From assembly GCA_964632795.1 (NCBI GenBank), contig CAZWEZ010000016.1:1-49085 (forward strand): DNA of 49,085 nucleotides. Reading direction: 5' to 3'. The number at the start of each line of letters is the position of its first letter. Position 1 is the stretch's first letter. This document shows positions 45,818-49,085 of the stretch, in pieces. The position numbers and the translations under genes are program-made. The notes under the pieces were generated by a model. The model was not told the DNA's origin. It ran no database searches and was given only the letters and a program-made list of their open reading frames with translations. Source of the stretch: CAZWEZ01 sp964632795. Lineage in GTDB: Bacteria; Pseudomonadota; Alphaproteobacteria; Rhodospirillales; 2-02-FULL-58-16.

Positions 45818-46618
45818 ATGCCCCGTATCATCGCCGACAACCTGTGTATCGAGTTTCCGATTTACGAACGGAACGCCCGCTCGTTGCGCCATCATTTGGT
45901 GATCAACCGCCTCCCAGCCCGCGACAACCGTAAGGCACCCGATACGCGCCCCGTCGGCGCCTCCATCGTCGAGCAGGCCGACGGCCGCTTCGTCGTCCGC
46001 GCGATCGACTCGGCGAATTTCACCCTCAACGATGGCGACCGGCTCGGGATCGTCGGCCACAACGGGGCCGGCAAGACGACTCTTCTCAAGGCCATCGCCG
46101 GCATCTACGAACCGATCTCCGGGTCCATCGCCGTGACCGGCCGGGTCAGCCCCCTGTTCAACGTCAACGAGGGCATGGACCCCGATTCGACGGGCTTCGA
46201 GAACATCTGGCTCCGGTGCCGGGTGCTGGGCATGACGAACGACGATATCGACCGGTGCATCGACGACATCGCCGAGTTCACCGGGCTCGGCGATTACCTC
46301 GATATGCCGATCCGGACCTATTCCTCCGGCATGTTGGTGCGCCTCACGTTCGCCGTCACTACCGCGCTCGACCACGACATCCTGGTCATGGACGAGATGA
46401 TCGGCGCCGGCGACGCGGCCTTCGTCGAACAGGCCCAGGTGCGCCTGAGGGCGTTCGTCGGGCGCAGCGGCATCCTGATCGTCGCCACCCACAGCCCGGC
46501 CATCCTGCACCAGTGGTGCAACAAGGGAATGTTGATGCACCAGGGCAGGGTGGAGGCGATGGGGTCTGTCGACGAGATCATCGCGGCGTATGAGAAATCG
46601 GTGGCGGGCGGCGGCTAG
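45818..46618 (+). CDS. Polysaccharide ABC exporter ATPase (Wzt/KpsT-like)
   Basis: A 266-residue ABC ATPase: Walker A GHNGAGKTT, signature YSSGMLVRL, Walker B ILVMDEMIGAGD and a switch histidine in VATHSP. This is the subfamily that powers glycan export. It ends soon after the ABC domain, so it lacks the carbohydrate-binding C-terminal domain of O9a-type Wzt; the exported chain is likely recognised in another way. It lies nine bases after the permease stop and 49 bases before the sulfotransferase-like gene on the same strand. Confidence 0.93.
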   Translation: MPRIIADNLCIEFPIYERNARSLRHHLVINRLPARDNRKAPDTRPVGASIVEQADGRFVVRAIDSANFTLNDGDRLGIVGHNGAGKTTLLKAIAGIYEPISGSIAVTGRVSPLFNVNEGMDPDSTGFENIWLRCRVLGMTNDDIDRCIDDIAEFTGLGDYLDMPIRTYSSGMLVRLTFAVTTALDHDILVMDEMIGAGDAAFVEQAQVRLRAFVGRSGILIVATHSPAILHQWCNKGMLMHQGRVEAMGSVDEIIAAYEKSVAGGG

Positions 46619-46667
46619 CCGATGGCGGGGCATCGCGGCGCCGGCAATGGAAAGGAGAGAGAGGTTT

Positions 46668-47807
46668 ATGACGAAGAGCGAGAGAAAATCATTCGTGTCG
46701 AACGCGAAAGCAACCATAAAACGGGTGGGCGCCTTTTGCCTGGCGGCCTTGGCCAAGGGGCCGATAGCCCTGGCCCGGAAATGGCCACGACTAGCGTGGA
46801 TGTTCCTCAGCCTCTTGACCTCCCGAACTAGATTGGAAACCATTCGCCACCTGTGCGGGCCGCTGATAGTGCGTAGCCCCCACGACATTCAGCTCTTGCG
46901 GTGGGACGGGACTGCCTCGCTGGAACTCGAATCATATGAGGACGCAGCCCGAGCGTTTCAGGAAATTCTCACACTGTCTAATAATGACGCAGAAGCTGTC
47001 GCGGAGCTGAAAAAGGTCGCGGATGCGCTGTCGGCCCGTGGTGACTTTTCGGCGGCGAAAGCAATCAGCGAAGCGTCCTTGGGAGCACGACCACGGGAGA
47101 TTTTGCCAAGTATTTTACTTAATGCAATGCCAAAATCATCCGGAGCGTATATTGCAAAAACACTTGAAGTAGGGCTCGATTTCAAACCAAAACTGATAAG
47201 CCCCACTATCTTTCCAAATCAATTTATCGATTATATAAGACTTGATGAGTTCCGTACTGGCAATCAAATCGCCCACCAGCAGCTAGAACCGGCTCAGGAG
47301 AATATCTGGTACTTAAGTAACTTCTTTCCCAAGATCATCATACATGTCCGGGATGTGCGATCAGTATTACTTTCCTGGCTCCATCACATCGGCGGTGCGA
47401 CCGATCCGAAGCAACTGTGGCCAAATCCACGCAACGCCCCACCAAAACATTATTACGGGAAATCTCTACCCTGGCGAATCGGCTGGATGATCGAAAATAA
47501 TCTCCAAGTTTGGATCGCGTGGATCGAAGGATGGCTCGACCTAGAGCAGTCTGTGGATTTTCCAATAATGGTAACCCAATACGAAAATTTCGTGAAAAAT
47601 AATAGGCAATTCATAGAGGAGATTCTTGACTTTTGCGAGATCCCCGTGGATCGCTTTGTTGACCCGAACCTGACCCCGACGGCGGAATTGCATTTCAGAA
47701 CGGGAAAAATCGACGAGTGGCGCGAAGTCTTTACAGAGGACCAGATTCGTCAGGCGAGCCAGTCAGTGCCGGACCGCCTGTACGAGCGATTTGGCTGGCA
47801 AAGGTAA
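46668..47807 (+). CDS. Sulfotransferase-like protein with N-terminal TPR-like helices
   Basis: A 379-residue protein. Residues about 80-140 form TPR-like helices (ESYEDAARAFQEILTLSNND, then ARGDFSAAKAISEA). The C-terminal domain has sulfotransferase signs: NAMPKSSGAYIAKTLEVGL, equal to the PKSGTT phosphosulfate loop, and IIIHVRDVRSVLLSWLHH, equal to the 3'-phosphate RDPRD-xxxS motif. It may transfer sulfate from PAPS to the exported glycan; the motifs are non-standard, so activity is inferred. The ATG at 46668 has AAAGGAGAGA upstream. Its second half is visibly AT-richer than its neighbours, suggesting a separate origin. Confidence 0.78.
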   Translation: MTKSERKSFVSNAKATIKRVGAFCLAALAKGPIALARKWPRLAWMFLSLLTSRTRLETIRHLCGPLIVRSPHDIQLLRWDGTASLELESYEDAARAFQEILTLSNNDAEAVAELKKVADALSARGDFSAAKAISEASLGARPREILPSILLNAMPKSSGAYIAKTLEVGLDFKPKLISPTIFPNQFIDYIRLDEFRTGNQIAHQQLEPAQENIWYLSNFFPKIIIHVRDVRSVLLSWLHHIGGATDPKQLWPNPRNAPPKHYYGKSLPWRIGWMIENNLQVWIAWIEGWLDLEQSVDFPIMVTQYENFVKNNRQFIEEILDFCEIPVDRFVDPNLTPTAELHFRTGKIDEWREVFTEDQIRQASQSVPDRLYERFGWQR

Positions 47808-48264
47808 ACCCTATAATTGCTTGACCCGATAAGCGTGCCGAAAACCCGCCACTTTTCCGTGTCACCGTGTTCCATGCCTATGCAGGCAGATCATGGTTCT
47901 CGCAACGGAGAATCACAACGCCTCTATTTTTCATCAAAGCGAAATCTTTTCTCTTTTTGATAACAGGTACAAATGCTGGTGTATTGAATTCGTAGCAGAT
48001 AACTCTCGCCATAACGATCCCGCCTTGCGAGCAGGAAAGGCATCGTCCCCGTTTCGTTGTCATCCATACCGTCAATGCGTTTACAAAATCATTTATCCCA
48101 CCATCTCGGCGCAATTAAAGCCACCGCGCGGCAGGCGGAGAACCGCGGAAGAAGCCTAAAAAGGATTGAAGGAGAATAGACGCAGGTAAATTTCGGCTGA
48201 TAACGCGGCGATGATCAACAACACGCATGCGGAGATTAAGATACGAACCATGGTAACGACAGGA
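47808..48264. other. Gap between the two sulfotransferase-like genes
   Basis: No supported gene. Frames on both strands up to 88 codons exist (plus 47893-48159; minus 47878-48114), but neither has a convincing ribosome site and family-like sequence together. A 44-codon minus-strand frame starting at the ATG near 48012 (after GGCGGG) is the least unlikely. Composition is mixed, AT-rich in the middle. No terminator with a T-run was found. Confidence 0.35.
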
Positions 48265-48999
48265 TCATCTTTCCCAGCCGAAAACGTCGAAAAGGACCGC
48301 CGGTATCGCCTCGGTCACTCTTCCTTGCTGGTCTTCGCTCAATGCTTCTCGCCACTCGTGCGGGTTTCCGCGCCTGAAATTGACCCTTTCGTCCTTATCT
48401 GGCCTTGACGACGGAAATTGGGCTGGGTCGTAGCCACAGAATTCCAGGATGCGGCGGAAAAAACCGGCCTCGTCTCTGAGCAGAGCCCCATAATCTGTGA
48501 ACAGGACTGGCAGATCGGCGCTTTCCCTTGCTGCCAGCCAGCCGTTAATCCATTCCACCAGATAGGCCAGATTGTTTTCGATGAAGTAATCGACCTTTTC
48601 GGCGAATGGCAGGGCGTACCATTCGCGCGGAGGAGAGGCGACGGTATAGCCCGGTGTCTCCATGTGGTCCTCGCCTTCGGGAATATTGTTAATAATGTAG
48701 TGTATCCAGGAGAGCAGGCTTTGCCGGGGGTCGCGCACATGGACAACGGACCGCACTCCATAGTGCTTCAAGAACCAAAGGTTGGCCTTCGACGCGTCGA
48801 TATGCTTGTTGTCGATGCAGCCGCCCTTTGAGAACTCAATGATCTTTTCAAACTGAATCATCTCGTATGGAAAGTATCCGTTTCCGATATGCACATGGCG
48901 AAGGCCGAGCCCTTCCTCCAGGGTCTTGAAGACGTAGGTGCCGCCGGACTTGTGCAGGGAACTGATCAGGATGGAAATTTTGTTGTTGTCGTCAGACAT
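48265..48999 (-). CDS. Sulfotransferase-like protein
   Basis: A 244-residue cytoplasmic protein homologous to the C-terminal domain of the protein at 46668-47807: SSLHKSGGTYVFKTLEEGLG at the N-terminus (phosphosulfate loop), VVHVRDPRQSLLSWIHY (3'-phosphate motif), PFAEKVDYFIENNLAYLVEWINGWL, and the shared ending HEWREALSEDQ...FGWER. RDPR is closer to the sulfotransferase consensus than in its relative. It lacks the TPR-like part. It probably modifies the same exported glycan. ATG at 48999; its promoter region reaches the window end. Confidence 0.8.
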   Translation of the reverse strand: MSDDNNKISILISSLHKSGGTYVFKTLEEGLGLRHVHIGNGYFPYEMIQFEKIIEFSKGGCIDNKHIDASKANLWFLKHYGVRSVVHVRDPRQSLLSWIHYIINNIPEGEDHMETPGYTVASPPREWYALPFAEKVDYFIENNLAYLVEWINGWLAARESADLPVLFTDYGALLRDEAGFFRRILEFCGYDPAQFPSSRPDKDERVNFRRGNPHEWREALSEDQQGRVTEAIPAVLFDVFGWER

Positions 49000-49085
49000 G
49001 ACCCATTCGGCAACTGAGCGCCGCCGTCCTGCAAGCCGATTCCCTCTTGTCTTCGCCGCCGAGCCCGCATATTACAGTGCGCACG

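Overview
The window is GC-rich chromosomal DNA of an alphaproteobacterium, most likely of a Rhodospirillales-like lineage. The signs are the addA-trxA pair, a dprA-topA-rnr-rpmG neighbourhood, a class I lysyl-tRNA synthetase, an argD-argF pair, alphaproteobacterial LexA boxes of the form GTTC-N7-GTTC, and an LptD with the CxxC spacing I associate with this class. The species cannot be named from the sequence alone. No rRNA or tRNA gene, CRISPR array, integrase or transposase was seen.

Layout. 1-3180: the 3' end of addA, trxA, then a convergent SOS mutagenesis operon umuDC (minus strand) and a small helical protein. 3212-8980: an AT-richer island carrying a tight minus-strand operon of a sodium:solute symporter, a PLP-fold protein that lacks the Schiff-base lysine, and a large divergent AAA+ ATPase related to sigma-54 activators. 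It starts at a truncated oxidoreductase fragment and ends beside argF. 9049-12000: argF, argD and an ABC-2 permease. 12221-16692: recX, lysS (class I), a transglutaminase-like protein lacking its motif Cys, a D-lactate dehydrogenase-type FAD oxidase and rpmG. 16776-27105: an S41 protease, rnr, an inserted membrane-anchored STAND NTPase/TPR gene on the opposite strand, topA and dprA. 27431-27556: a candidate small RNA under a class II Crp-type promoter. 27572-29327: an S8 protease and a small conserved-looking protein. 29831-33214: an SGNH-fold protein and lptD. 33432-48999: a surface-polysaccharide cluster with two paralogous glycosyltransferases (one fused to a second glycosyltransferase), another SGNH protein, two AsnB-type amidotransferases, an unrecognised protein, an ABC-2 polysaccharide exporter (permease plus ATPase) and two related sulfotransferase-like proteins. 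Together these suggest export of a modified, perhaps sulfated, glycan.

The non-coding DNA is unusually structured. One repeat family (core GGTGACTGTATATAG) makes long near-perfect palindromes at two convergent gene junctions. In both, the last codons and stop codon of one gene reappear in inverted orientation beside the other gene. A second family (ends ATACCAA, GATGC/GCATC tip hairpins) forms large cruciform or three-way-junction elements in divergent gene gaps, with a solo arm elsewhere. A third inverted repeat (CACAGAGG type) follows the inserted NTPase gene.

The best candidates for something undescribed are the symporter / PLP pseudo-enzyme / AAA+ operon, the two stop-codon-copying palindromes, and the small RNA with an anti-Shine-Dalgarno loop. 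All homology statements come from motif recognition by eye, not from searches.
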